A DNA stretch of 64,000 nucleotides from NCBI GenBank assembly GCA_011009095.1, contig VTPC01008709.1, positions 1 through 64,000 of the forward strand, given 5' to 3'. Positions 45,080 to 56,229 of the stretch are shown one piece after another. The stretch's first letter is position 1. Each line of letters opens with the position of its first letter. The DNA is from Ignelater luminosus. Taxonomy: Eukaryota; Arthropoda; Insecta; Coleoptera; Elateridae. A program made the translations under genes and the position numbers. The notes beneath the pieces are model-generated. The model was not told where the DNA came from. It did not search any database and saw nothing but the letters and a program-made list of their open reading frames with translations.

Positions 45080-46649
45080 TATTCTTGAGAAAACCATAGT
45101 ATCGAGTTTTATCTTCCAATAACCTATAATAAAGAGCTGTACCATCGATTTCTCAAGAAATGTATACACACGCACATACATTAACACTTTCCTGCTAGAA
45201 CACGATTCGATTCTACCCTTCTTTATGCTTCTCAAGAAAACTACACGAGCATGGTATCGGGTTTTATTCTCCACGAAGTCACAAATCTTCTAAAAGAGAC
45301 TGTGTACGACACCAGTCTAATAACGTTCCAGAGAAAACTACACCATCTTGGTGCTGAGCTCTATACACTCGCATTCATTCACCCTCGAGAAAACTATGAA
45401 CAAATATAGATTGCGATTTTGGATTTTAAGTTTCTCGAGCAAGCCACAACAGTGCCGCATCGCGTTTTATCCTTCAAAATTAAAGCATAAATCTCGAAGG
45501 AAGGTGTTATCTTTTATTTAGCTCGTAAAGAAAGAAGCGTTTTTCGTGAACACCGTACAGGCTTTGTTCTTGATAAACCTTGTCAAGAGAATTATACATA
45601 TGTGTACATTGATAAACTTACACGAGAAAACTACGTGCGAACACTAATCGTGCTTTATAATTCATTAGTCTTTATGCATAAACACAGGTCGGACTTTGTT
45701 CATGATTAATTTGATCGACAAAATTATACACTATTATGATGTCTGATTTTGTCTTCCGTTAAAACTTCTTAGGGGAACCACACACGAACATGATTTGAGT
45801 TTGCCTTGCATCGTGTCGGACTTTATTCTGTAATATTAGGCGAATGCAGATGGCGTTTTGCATTTTGTTTATTTTCTTGAGAAAACTATACGTCATCGTG
45901 CTGGCGAATTTAACTTTATCTTCTGGAAAGAGAGGCACGTACAAAAAGTGGGCGTTACCCTTCACAAACCTTCTTTGGGAAGTCATGCTCGAACACAGGA
46001 CAGGCTTTTCCCGAGATTGTACTATCGCGGCAAAAAAACTGGGGCACACTTGTCTAACGATACGTCGGTTCTAACAAAATTTCTCTCTTTTGCATCAGGC
46101 TTTAAGGTGAATTTGTCAGTTCAGTTAATAAGGTACTTCCATAATAGTTTTAATGAAACTGAAAAACAGATTTACAAAAGGTAACTTTAAAACCTGTGTG
46201 GTGCCCCGGCTTTTTTTGCCGTGATAGTGCACGCACAATAATTAATTTCTGAGAAAACGGATCGGGCTTGTCTTGTATCAACCTTCTCAAGAGTCGATTA
46301 ACCACGAGCATAGTATCGGACTTTATTTTCAAAGATTAGATGTACTTTTTTCTCTATAAAGCATCTCGAGGAAACTAGGCAAGATACGCACCAACACGAA
46401 CTAAGCATTGCCCTCCACAAAACTTCATGCCATGCCATGCAGGTTCAAGGAATGCATAAATCTTGTCAAAATAATATACATGCACTTTCGAGAAACTATG
46501 CATGAACACGGGTCGAGTTTTTTTGCTTTTCATTGATCTTGCCTAGGGCGATATCTATAACTATAAACCGCCATGCTGTAAAGCTTTCTCCTTTAGCAAC
46601 CTTCCAGAGAAGGTGTGAGCAAACTTAATCTTCAGGATCGAATTGACTT

Positions 46650-48832
46650 GTGGGTGGGCCGAAAAACCAAAAAAAATTTTTTTCAAGTCGTAATACCGCG
46701 GAAAAGTTGCGAATTGGGGAGACTAAAAAGGGTTAAAAAAAAGAAATAAAATCGGTTTATATCTTCCGGACGCGCATGTGCTCTAAAGTTTGCCGAAATT
46801 TGGAAAAATTCACATTTTTACGATAATTTTTAACATTTTTAAATTAGCCTCTTTCCGAATGTAATAGCTCAAATTCTTATGTATTAGAATCACAGAAAAT
46901 AATGTTTAAATATTACTTAAATCTGTCGAAATCTTCCGGTCACGCATTGCCTTCAAGGTTAATGAAATTTTGAAAAAAAATTACAAATAAAGGTAGATCA
47001 TAGTTCAAGGAAAAAAAATTCTCTATTTGAAAAGGCTCCGTAGAGTAAAAAAAGGAAGAGCATTACTCGCTAATTCAAGAACCTGACTCAGTCTACATCG
47101 GCCATGTTACTCCAAATTCTGGGAGTTCTGAATATATTGTCACTTCTATTATTTCTTATCTGTCTGGTCGGGGTATTTCTCTTGAAAAATTAATTGTCAT
47201 AGGATGCGGTCGCACTGAGTAAATACAGGTTGGAAAAACGGTCTGGTTCGCCGAATCGAAATACATTTGGGGAAACCGTTATAATGGGCAGTTTGCCTTC
47301 TCCATTTTAATGAACTGCCATTCCGGCATCTGTTTCAATCAACGGGTCCGAAATCTTTGAGAGAGCCAATCGGTGAAAAGCTAAGTGGCTGCGAAAAACG
47401 TCCAGTGATTCGCTCAAGAGTATTGCCTGTCAGATCTCCACAATAGACAGCAGTAGACTAAATAAGGATATGCAATATCTACTTGATATTTCCATGGCAA
47501 TAAAGTCAGGAAACTGTAAAGAGAATTTGGTTGTACGAGATCCTGGTCCCTTGTCACACACGAGATGGTGGACAACAGCAAATCGAACTCTCAGATTGTA
47601 CTTAAGTGAAGAAAGTTCCATGCCTGAATTTCAAGAAATAGTTGTATTTATTCTGAAGTCATACATGCCAATGTGGTTTAGTTTTGAAACAAGTAACTAC
47701 TTTACAAACGGACCAAAACTTGTGTACCAATCAATACAATCTTCAAGGTACCTGCTTGAAGATTTACGTAATATTGTCGACCCTGTGATAGAACGAAATG
47801 GCTTTTTTTGCTCATCCAGAACATTTAATGTTAGCCATGACATAAGATAATACAAAACACATAAGAGAGCTCGGACTTCTACGAATTCTAAAGGCGAGAC
47901 AGTTAGATCAAAAGAGAACAACTATCAGAACATTCATGCCGCCAAAACTCAATTTCAATGCTCAACACTACTCGGAAATAATTAACTGGATGGACTGTGA
48001 TTTATCTTCTCTCCCATTATTAAAAGATATTAGTGACGATGAATTTAAATCGCATATTGAAAGTGACTTAGTCCTTAACTGGGATATAACATTCAAGACA
48101 TTCCCAGTTCACACACAGGCAGTTGAACGATCTCTGAAACTCGTGACAGAAGCCTCAGGAAAAGCGGAGCTGAGTCCAGGGATGGTTTTATCAGAACGAC
48201 TCTGCTGTCAAGGTCAACCATGCCTAACTTTGCTCATAAATCAGATTTCAAAGTACTTTCCGCTAAGAATGAGTAAAAACGGAGATGCTCAATTGTTCAA
48301 CATGAGTTTCTTGGACTTACGACTCTTCACACAAAAACCTAGTGTTTTCAATAAAAAAATCTGTTTATAAATATTACTAACGGTCTAAAATAATTTGTTT
48401 CTAAACATTTAACCTTGTATTCAATATAGAAAACCAAAAAAAAGAACATGTAAGTTGTTAGTATTTTTTTTTCTTAAACTATGATCTACCTTTATTTCTA
48501 AATTTTTTTCAAAATTTTATTAACTTTGAAGGCAATACGCGACCGGAAGATGTTGACAGATTTAAGTAATATTTAAACATTATTTTCTGTGATTCTAATA
48601 CATAAGAATTTGAGCTTATTACATTCGGAAAGAGGCTACTTTAAAAATGTTAAAAATTGTCGGAAAAATGTGAATTTTTCCAAATTTCGGCAAACTTTAG
48701 AGCACATGCGCGACCGGAAGATCTAAACCGATTTTATTTCTTTTTTTACCCCGTTTTAGTCTCCCCAATTCGCAACTTTTTCGTGGTATTACGACTTGAA
48801 AAAAAAATTTTTGTTTTTTCGACCCACCCTGT
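46650..48832 (+). mobile_element. 2.2 kb transposon with 380 bp terminal inverted repeats
   Basis: The left arm (46650-47030) and right arm (48460-48832) are inverted copies, with blocks such as AAACTTTAGAGCACATGCGC on the right paired with GCGCATGTGCTCTAAAGTTT on the left. The ends are GTGGGTGGGCCGAAAAA and the complement of TTTTTTCGACCCACCCTG. Between the arms lies a broken plus-strand coding region. Confidence 0.85.
47220..48370 (+). pseudogene. broken transposon-associated gene
   Basis: The readable parts are FNELPFRHLF near 47310, then an open stretch 47470-47850 with SHTRWWTTANRTLRLY and MPMWFSF, and an open stretch 47936-48370 with LNFNAQHYSEIINW and VHTQAVERSLKLVTEAS. This order of motifs belongs to a multicopy family seen in insect and cnidarian genomes that I cannot place in a named superfamily. 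At least two frame breaks separate the parts. Confidence 0.65.
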
Positions 48833-49060
48833 TGTATAATGACAGATTTATTAGCAAAACCAAACAATTTAGTTTTGAAATTTAGAATAGGAAAGAGCTT
48901 TGCCCTCCAGAAATATTGTTGAAGAAATTATACACGAATAGGACTTCACTTTCCACTAAATTTTTGAAGGAATTTATGGAACTGTTATTTCCACTAGCCT
49001 TCTTAAAAGAGTCGGGGTTTCTCCTTCCATTAACTCTTTCAAGAGAACAATTGTAAGTAT

Positions 49061-49793
49061 TCGATTTTTGTTGTTTTTTTGCTGACTTTTTAAGTTGTGT
49101 TGAAAATGAGTTTAAGCAATCAAAAGCGAACGGTTTAGAGTGATAATAATAATAATAATAATTGTGATGATTCCTAAGAATGATACGTAGTTTGGTGCGC
49201 TCCGAGGCTAACTTAAATTCTTGCGTCCCCATGACGGCTCACCCTGAGGTGGTCGCTTAGCGTCTAAAGCAAAGCAACTACTATCGCGATTTATCTTTTA
49301 TGATTCAGGATTCCGGCTGAAAGAAGTCCGATTCATTTCGGTTTATTAATTGTCAGATGAAGAGTTGACAGCTAGGCGGTTAATAGTAAATCTAGTGTAT
49401 TGATTCCTTTTTAAAGGCATTACGCCGCTTGCCAAAATTTCTAAAGACACAAAGACGGCTACGATCTATGAGGATATGATAAAAGCTAGATAGAATTAGA
49501 AGTTGGAATGGCTAAAATGGTTTACATCTAAGAATGGGAAACATTTATTGGTAAACATTTAACATGCTTTTGTTTATCAGTACGAGGATCAGAAGTTTGG
49601 TATCTATGAATTCTTATTATTTTTGTGATGTTAGAGTTTTTTAGTTGTAGTCAATTGCTGCAAATTCTTTTAGTTTAATTAATTTTGAAGGAATGTACTA
49701 TAGCAAAATAGATTCTACGTTTAATATTGGCAAAAATTACTGTTATGTGACCTGCCAAATAAACACTGAAATTGAACTATTGTCTTTTTTTAG
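49061..49793 (+). other. intron
   Basis: Contains an (ATA/ATT)n microsatellite-like run near 49141-49162 and AT-rich intron ending in TTGTCTTTTTTTAG. No gene is seen. Confidence 0.4.
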
Positions 49794-49993
49794 ATGATGA
49801 ATTGTATTTACCGAGTCACATCTACGCCTGTACAAAGTGTCCAAGAAGATACACCCGAAGGTCAAATCTACTAAGGCATATAAAAGTAGAATGTGGAAAG
49901 GATCCAAAGTTTGCGTGTACGTTGTGTTCAGTAAATTTTAAATACAAACACGTCTTGCTAAGGCACATATGTTCGAAGCATCCATTTGCTTAA
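49794..49993 (+). CDS. lola: lola-type alternative terminal zinc-finger exon 30
   Basis: The exon has 65 codons after TTGTCTTTTTTTAG (overhang AT). Finger 1 is CTKC, H, VEC with the basic core RRYTRRSNLLRH; the linker GKDPKF; finger 2 CTLC, H, H with FKYKHVLLRH. Poly(A) signals are at 50091-50096 and 50165-50170. Confidence 0.87.
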
Positions 49994-50523
49994 GCTATAA
50001 TTGAAAAAGCGAAATAGAAAACATGTTTAGTTGCACATATACTCGAGTGTATGCAATATGGAGAATAACTAGCATTTCTATTTTAGTGTAAATAAATTTG
50101 ACAGTTCGAACTTTTGTAAATAGTACATTATGTTTTGCTGTATTGTATGTCAATTGTAAAATAGAATAAATAATGACGTTGGTGGCATTATCTTTCAGCA
50201 GTCTAAATTGATACTGACCGTTCCTTAAAATACTGAAGCATTGTTTTGACTACATGAATAGAGAATATTTGCATTTAAAAGTTAATATCACATTATACTT
50301 AACAGGTATTGTATTAGTTAAACTTTACACAGTGAAGAAAAGACCTTTGAAACTGCATACTGCACAGCACAATCTTCTTTATGTAATAACTAGAAAAGCT
50401 AATCCGTTCGGTGCTTAAAGTGAGTGACTTCTACTCTAATACGGAAATTTTTGGTTTAGACGGTGGAGGTTATCAAGAATAATTAAGTGCTATTTGTGAT
50501 AACGTGATACTTGGGTGTTTCAG
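49994..50523 (+). other. 3' UTR and intron
   Basis: Poly(A) signals at 50091-50096 and 50165-50170; intron ends in TGGGTGTTTCAG. Nothing else is seen. Confidence 0.5.
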
Positions 50524-50882
50524 ATCTTTTTACTACTATAGATTCACCAATGAAAATTGAACTGACGGAAGTTGATACAAACACAGAGTGGCTGAACAAG
50601 TCTTGCCGCGCAAAAGCCAAATCAACAGCTAACAAAATACGCGGACATTTCGAATGTTTCCAGTGTGGTAGAAGTTATAGTAGGAAGGATTCGTTGCAGA
50701 GACATATAACGTACGAATGCGGAAAGGAACCTCAGTTCCAGTGTCCATTCTGTCCACAGAGATGTAAACGCAAAACTCATCAAGTTAGACATATTAAAAG
50801 GCAGCACAAAGATAAAATTGGTTTATTGGAAGAAAACAATCCGGATTTACTTTTAGGGACGCAATTTTTGAATACTTTGTAG
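50524..50882 (+). CDS. lola: lola-type alternative terminal zinc-finger exon 31
   Basis: The exon has 118 codons after GGGTGTTTCAG (overhang AT). A 42-residue leader, acidic then basic (KIELTEVD, CRAKAK), precedes finger 1 (CFQC, H, YEC), the linker GKEPQF and finger 2 (CPFC, H, H with CKRKTHQVRH). The tail is KDKIGLLEENN and a hydrophobic end. AATAAA at 51237-51242 lies only 24 bases before the acceptor of the next exon, so cleavage here and splicing there may compete. Confidence 0.88.
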
Positions 50883-51266
50883 TATGTTCTAGATGAACAA
50901 AGAAACATCGCTGCTACATTTTGTATGACAGTTTTACAGTTTCGTTGTCTAAGAAGTTGTAAACATATAAACTTTGAAAATATCCGCATGGAACATGACA
51001 GCTTTCGCTTAGAGCACATGGTTGTGGTCTTATGGTTAAGTAGAGTTATCTTAGGTGATATTGCTGAGTGTAGGTAATTTTACATTTAATGTAATTTAAT
51101 TTTTGTATATCTCTAATTCACTTTTTTCAAGTTTGTTAGTACTTGGTGGCGGATGTTGTTAATTATTGTTTATTATAAATTTTAATTACTTGTTATTTAA
51201 CTTGATTAAATTTTATTTTTCTGTGCATAAAGCCTAAATAAAATCTAACGTCTGCATTTGTTGCAG
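50883..51266 (+). other. 3' UTR overlapping the next acceptor
   Basis: The only AATAAA (51237-51242) sits between the stop and the acceptor GTTGCAG (AG 51265-51266) of the next exon. No other feature is seen. Confidence 0.5.
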
Positions 51267-51610
51267 CTTCTCAGGACTTAAATGTAATTCGTTCTCGGGA
51301 GCATGTTCTGCCTAATCTCACAGTGTCTAAGACGCCAATGCGCGAAAGTTTGAAGCATTCCATGTCTTCGAAAATAATTAGCAATTTCAGTTCACCAACA
51401 GACTCACCAAAATTTCGCAAAGCTTTACCTGACGGGTCAGGTTTCGAATGTCAAGATTGCGGACGCATTTACAAACTGAAGAGTTCCCTTCGCAATCATC
51501 AAAAATGGGAATGCGGTAAGGAACCTCAATTTAAATGCCCTTATTGCGCCTACAGAGCCAAACAAAAAATGCACATGGTGAGCCATATGGTAAGATGCAC
51601 AAAGAAATAG
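51267..51610 (+). CDS. lola: lola-type terminal exon 32 with frameshift in last finger
   Basis: The exon has 113 codons after TTTGTTGCAG (overhang CT). The leader SQDLNVI and MRESLKHSM match the exon at 206, and the fingers KLKSSLRNHQKWEC and CPYCAYRAKQKMH match 206 and 31707. One base is missing between 51589 and 51595 compared with both relatives. The frame therefore ends HMVRCTKK at TAG 51608, where the relatives have H-x4-H and a tail. The shifted frame would stay open to TGA 51700-51702. The changed end gives H-x3-C, so the finger may still bind zinc. A sequencing error is possible. A poly(A) signal is at 52099-52104. Confidence 0.8.
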
Positions 51611-52304
51611 ATTATTCAGCTGTTCAAATGGAAATGAAAATCAGTCATGATAATGTGGACCGCAAAACTGATTCTTTTGCTTCTTCCAATAGAAGGATTT
51701 GAAATAACGATGGAGCTAAGAAAGCAGTCGAAGCACATGAATGGCACCAGTATTATAAATCTTTTTTAGCATAATAATTATTAGCTTCTTTTACGCTATG
51801 CTGCACTGTTTAATATTAGAGAGTTCTGAACGATCTAAAAGATCTAAATAAGTTGCTTTATAACTAGTCAAATAGGCTGTTTTATTTAATAATTTCCTGC
51901 AAGAAAGTTTATCCTGTATTGAGTATTATCTTTCTTTAGAAAAATATAACTATATAGAATAGACGATTTGACATTAAGATAAGTACGTAGGTAATTAATA
52001 AACTTCTGTAAATTTTATAAAAAGTATACTTTATGTCCAGTAAGATATTTAAATTCATACCGTGTTGTAATGAAATTATGACCATCGTAGTGTGTATAAA
52101 TAAAAACCGTTCGATTTTAGTATTAATGCTTATTTTTTGCAGAATTTAAGTTGAACAAATAAGAAAACTTTTTCTATACATAATTCTAGCAAATTAAAGG
52201 AATGCCGCTTTTAAAGTAATTTGAATTTGAATTTCTCAAATAATAAATATAAACAATTACCCATAATTTCTCCGCTTTGCCTTACTATTCTATTTTTTGC
52301 CGTT
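51611..52304 (+). other. 3' UTR and spacer
   Basis: AATAAA at 52099-52104. The former tail of the exon continues in the shifted frame up to 51702. The rest is AT-rich and without features. Confidence 0.5.
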
Positions 52305-53130
52305 CTCTGTTGCGTATTTCGGAGCGCGACGGCTATAGAAACTGATAGCTTCTCTTCAGCCTTTTGGAAAAAAAATGGTGGGTGTGACCGATCGCAACGC
52401 TCTTCTAAATCGGTATGGGTACGGCCGGGCAGGCAAAGGCCCGAGGAAGGAGATGAGGCCCTCCAGTAGGGCAGATAGTGTTGGAGGCGTGCTGTGATGG
52501 TCCTGGATGGCTTCTGGCGGTGCTTCTTGGGCTGGTGATGGTGGTGCAGCTCGAACGACGAGGCCGAGCGAGAGAAAACCAGAGAAGAGAAACAGAAAAG
52601 AAAAGAAAACGGGTTGTCCAGAGAGGCCTTGGCGACCCCCCGAGCTGCCCGGGGTCAGAACCCGTAGGGATGGTGGGGTTATGTTTAGATAGATGATGGC
52701 GAAAGAGGCTCCGTGGAGGATACTGTTTACCACTAGGGAAAACCACGGAAAAACCCTAGTGGGAACAGATGGCCCGAAGATGGTCAGGACCTATGAACTG
52801 AAGGGTGGAGATGCAGGTCTGGTTAACGGTAGATCAGAGGAGTGGAATCTATGATGTCTTGTAGGTCTTGAAGAAATATGGCAGGAGGATGTTTCATTTT
52901 GGCGCGGGGAATGGGACGATGATTTCCGGGAAGAGTTCTGAGGGCTTCAAGTATGTGGGTGGTGTCAAGGGCAATGGCTGACTCTTAGAAACTCGAGGCG
53001 AGCGTCGATCGGGGGCATCTCGGCGTATATCAGTTGTTTTCTTTCTCCGCTTGTATTGCATCATGCACAATACTCTCCGCGTACGCCGGTCATGTCTGTT
53101 GCTGGGAACATCAAGCGATAGCGTCCTCTG
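52305..53130. mobile_element. GC-rich island, probable fragment of a retroelement
   Basis: Base composition changes sharply here, with many GC-rich stretches (for example CCCCCCGAGCTGCCCGGGG near 52636) in an otherwise AT-rich window. Several overlapping short open frames occur on both strands without clear domains. The shift suggests foreign DNA such as the 5' part of a non-LTR retrotransposon, but I see no reverse transcriptase motif. Confidence 0.4.
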
Positions 53131-53269
53131 TTGTTTTTTTTTTCATAATCTGGTATAGTAAATTAAAGTAAAAATCAACACATTAAAAAAAAAAAGTTTT
53201 ACCTCGCGCCAAATTGTTGTATACCCTCTTCTTAGTAAGTGATAAAATGTTATACCTCATACAGCGTCG

Positions 53270-54560
53270 GGTTTGGGGTGGAGGGGCGGTGGAAAGAGGG
53301 TGGAATGGTCTTTTTCAACAGTTTTCGCAAATATTTCGAAAACTATGAGCTCTAGCCAACATTTTGTGGTATACCAAATTAATCTACATTAAAGTTCAAA
53401 CAAGAATGATCCTATACATTTTTGTGCTGCAGTCAACGGTTATGGAGATACGGAGGGGGGGAAATGCCATTATTTTCCAATTTGCTTGAAATTTCTCGAA
53501 ATCACTTGATTTTGATATAAATAGTAGCTTTGCATAAATTATACATTTTATGTCATCTGAACATATCTATCATCTACCCCTCCTTCGTCATTTCTCATAT
53601 ACTATATTTCAATCTTTTACCTTATATGTAATACTCTATATAAATTATGTTCTACGTTACGGATAGTTGACTGGATCTATATTTCCCTAATATATCATAT
53701 TTTCCTCTTTTCTATTAGTCATTGTCCTTTTATGATAAATCACCCCTATATATTCAATATTCTTAAACGAAATTATGATAATCATGTAAAACGTAAGAGT
53801 AAGCAAATCAGCAGTCTTCAGGAAACACGTCATCTTCTTCCTCTTGTTCATTTTGAAGGTCATCTTCATCTATATCATTGTCAATGATCAGTGAATCTCT
53901 GTTGACGCACCCAAGTCCGGCCACTCTTTCGACACTCGTAGTTTTGGACACATTCGTCCTTGCAACTGCAAACAATGAGGGAGACCTAAGTCTTCAGCAG
54001 CAGCAGCGTTTTTCTAATCCCACTTTAGCGGATCTTTCTTCACATTGCGCCATTGCTGCACTTGATGGTAAACTCTATACGAGTGTTTTGCAGCAGCTGA
54101 AGTGGGGGGAAGCGCAGCCAACTTAAACATGGTATGTATAGGCTGTTTTTCGATAGCCTGCAAGAAACATTGGTGGCGCAAATATGGAAAAGAAGAAATT
54201 AACTACTGCATGTGGGTCTGCGGTCGGATCGTTGAAGTTTTTTACGAAAAATGTTGGTAATATTAGCAGTGAAATACAGGGAACAACGATACGAAAGCAA
54301 CTGAACAAGCTACTATTTATATTAAAACTTTGCTGATTTTCAAGTGATTTCGAGAAATTTCAAGTAAATTGGAAAATAATGACATTTCCCCCCCTCCATA
54401 TCTCCATAACCGTTGACTGCAGCACAAAAATGTATAGGACCATTCTTGTTTGAACTTTAATGTAGATTAATTTGGTATACCGCAAACTTTTGGCGACTGT
54501 TCAAAAAGACTATTCCATCCTTTTCCTACCCTCCTCCATCCCGATGGGTTTGGGATTGAG
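53270..54560. mobile_element. 1.3 kb foldback element
   Basis: Arms of about 240 bp pair: GGTATACCAAATTAATCTAC (53370) with its complement near 54460-54481, and TGCTGCAGTCAACGGTTATG (53431) with its complement near 54407-54424. The interior (53520-54330) has short frames, one with a Gln run, but no recognised domain. The outer ends are diverged G-rich stretches and their limits are approximate. Confidence 0.7.
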
Positions 54561-54588
54561 AAATCGCCAGAATTCCAAGGCAATTTGT

Positions 54589-54617
54589 TATTTATTTATT
54601 TATTTATTTATTTATTG
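54589..54617. repeat. (TTTA)n microsatellite
   Basis: About seven uninterrupted TTTA units follow the foldback element. Confidence 0.9.
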
Positions 54618-54974
54618 AAGAAATAATTTTATTATGTCTTGCGTTTATTGCAGATTTCTTTTGGGTTTTTTGTTTGCGACTCTTTACTTCTATAATTGTT
54701 TGTGATACGATTCGGAATTTAGTTTCGATATTATCGCGGAATTATCTGGCTGGAAGTTTATTGCTGATGAAGAATAACAAATAATTAGAGCTGTATGTTC
54801 GGTAGTTGGAGGATCAAAGCAATGCTAAAATGACGGATAGAGGATCACTGCAACTAACAATAATAGATTTTATGAATATGGAATCTTCCCCATATGTGAA
54901 TTATATTTTTCTTGTTGTAGTTAAAATTAAAAAAATTCAAATTTGTTAGTTTATGATATCAACTTTTTTTAATA
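54618..54974 (+). other. spacer
   Basis: AT-rich non-coding sequence between a microsatellite and a MITE. Nothing else is seen. Confidence 0.4.
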
Positions 54975-55319
54975 TAATGTGCCCAGTTTATGATGCTACA
55001 TGTAGGTAGGCAACACAGCTTGCATAGAACATACGTGTTATGGATAACTTCGTGATTATAGATTATAGTTTTCCTTCTTTAAAAAGGGATAGTTGTGGAA
55101 AACAGAAAATTCAAAAATTATTATATACGTTGCTTGCCATTTTGACAACAATTTCTTCATATCTAGTAATTATCATTACTTACGATAACATCTTGCGTAA
55201 CTTTTATCTGTAGCTATTTAAAAATATTTCATAAACAAAAGTGAATAATAAGTATGAAATTCGGTTATCTGCAATATGTATTGCCTACCTACATGTAGCG
55301 TTATAAATTGGGCACACTG
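54975..55319. mobile_element. 345 bp palindromic MITE
   Basis: The ends TAATGTGCCCAGTTTATGATG and CAGTGTGCCCAATTTATAACG (complement) pair, continuing through CTACATGTAGGTAGGCAA. TA lies on both sides. It has no coding capacity. Confidence 0.8.
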
Positions 55320-56047
55320 TATAACTATTACCTTGTTATTTTTCTGTTAGTTTGTGTTGATGACGAATCTGATTATTTTATTTTAATTTTTCTTTAAATT
55401 TTGTCGATTCTCCTTATATTATTTTCCTAAGACTTAATAAGACTACCCTAAAGTGTGTTATCTTCTCTCCTGAACCAACTTTTTGTCTCGGATTTGTCAC
55501 AGGATTCAAGATACATCACTTTCGAGTAAAATGGAATTTTTCGAAACTCTTCGATCTCAATCTTTTACTAAATACCCAACGTTGAAATGAAATCTTTGTC
55601 GATCTTTCTCCATGGGCAACCAACGTTTTCAGAAAATACATTTTACAGTATTGTCGAGAGACAATTACGTCATTTTAGAAATCTACGAACAATCAAACAG
55701 TAATGGATGTTCGCTACTGCACGACTACATAAAATCTCATTTTGCTCAGAAACGACGCATCTTATGAAAAACACATCAAAGCAATTTCAATTCATAAATA
55801 TGTATAGATTTGAAAAACGTGTTATTGTTTTTTTTCAGTGGTATCACATAAATTCTTTAAAACGGTCTTACTTTGTGTTATCTCAAGCTAAATTAATGGT
55901 AAGTAAACTATTCTTTTGCGTTAACTACACGCCATCTTTTTTTTATTAACTTATAGCCATTTTAAAAATCACAAACGCTATTCATAATGTTAGATGCGAT
56001 ATTATTATACTGCCTTTTTTACTAAAATTGGCTTTTGTTGCGTTTAG
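55320..56047 (+). other. intron
   Basis: AT-rich sequence ending in TTTGTTGCGTTTAG. Short open frames without domains are ignored. Confidence 0.4.
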
Positions 56048-56229
56048 GTTCGTTACCTTTCAAGTGTTTGCGATGTGGAAGACAATACACATATGCAACT
56101 AACTTAACAAGACATCAACGTTTAGAATGTGGAGTAATTCCAAGATACAAATGTAAAGTGTGCGGGAAAAAATTTAAGCATAAGCATCATTTGGATCAGC
56201 ACGTCTACTCTTTTCACCCTAATGGATAA
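56048..56229 (+). CDS. lola: lola-type alternative terminal zinc-finger exon 33
   Basis: The exon has 59 codons (overhang GT). Only SLPFK precedes finger 1 (CLRC, H, LEC). The linker is GVIPRY, and finger 2 is CKVC, H, H with KFKHKHHLDQH. The exon at 58169 has the same short leader (PFR), LEC ending and FKHKHHL core, so the two are a local duplicate pair 2.1 kb apart. A variant ATTAAA is at 56418-56423; no AATAAA is close. Confidence 0.87.

Larger units (their letters stand above)
43180..49060. repeat. degenerate tandem-like repeat array, interrupted by two transposons
   Basis: The phrase GAGAAAACTA(T/C)AC, often followed by GAACA or GAGCATGG and then GGACTTTGTT or GGGTTTTATT, recurs irregularly, for example near 43277, 45087, 45232, 45332, 45384, 45623, 45880 and 46490, and again at 48920-49045. 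The pieces are interrupted by the elements at 43766-45079 and 46650-48832. The units are strongly diverged, so it looks like an old satellite. Short open frames inside it are by-products. Confidence 0.5.

Noticed and set aside
45759-46332. Several overlapping open frames of 60-108 codons
   Set aside because: All fall inside the repeat array and overlap each other on both strands, as expected by chance in repeats.
43180-49060. CRISPR-like array
   Set aside because: The repeats are diverged, unevenly spaced and in a eukaryotic locus.
52356-52746. Two long minus-strand frames in the GC-rich island
   Set aside because: GC-rich DNA gives long chance frames; both overlap and show only low-complexity Pro, Ser and Leu.
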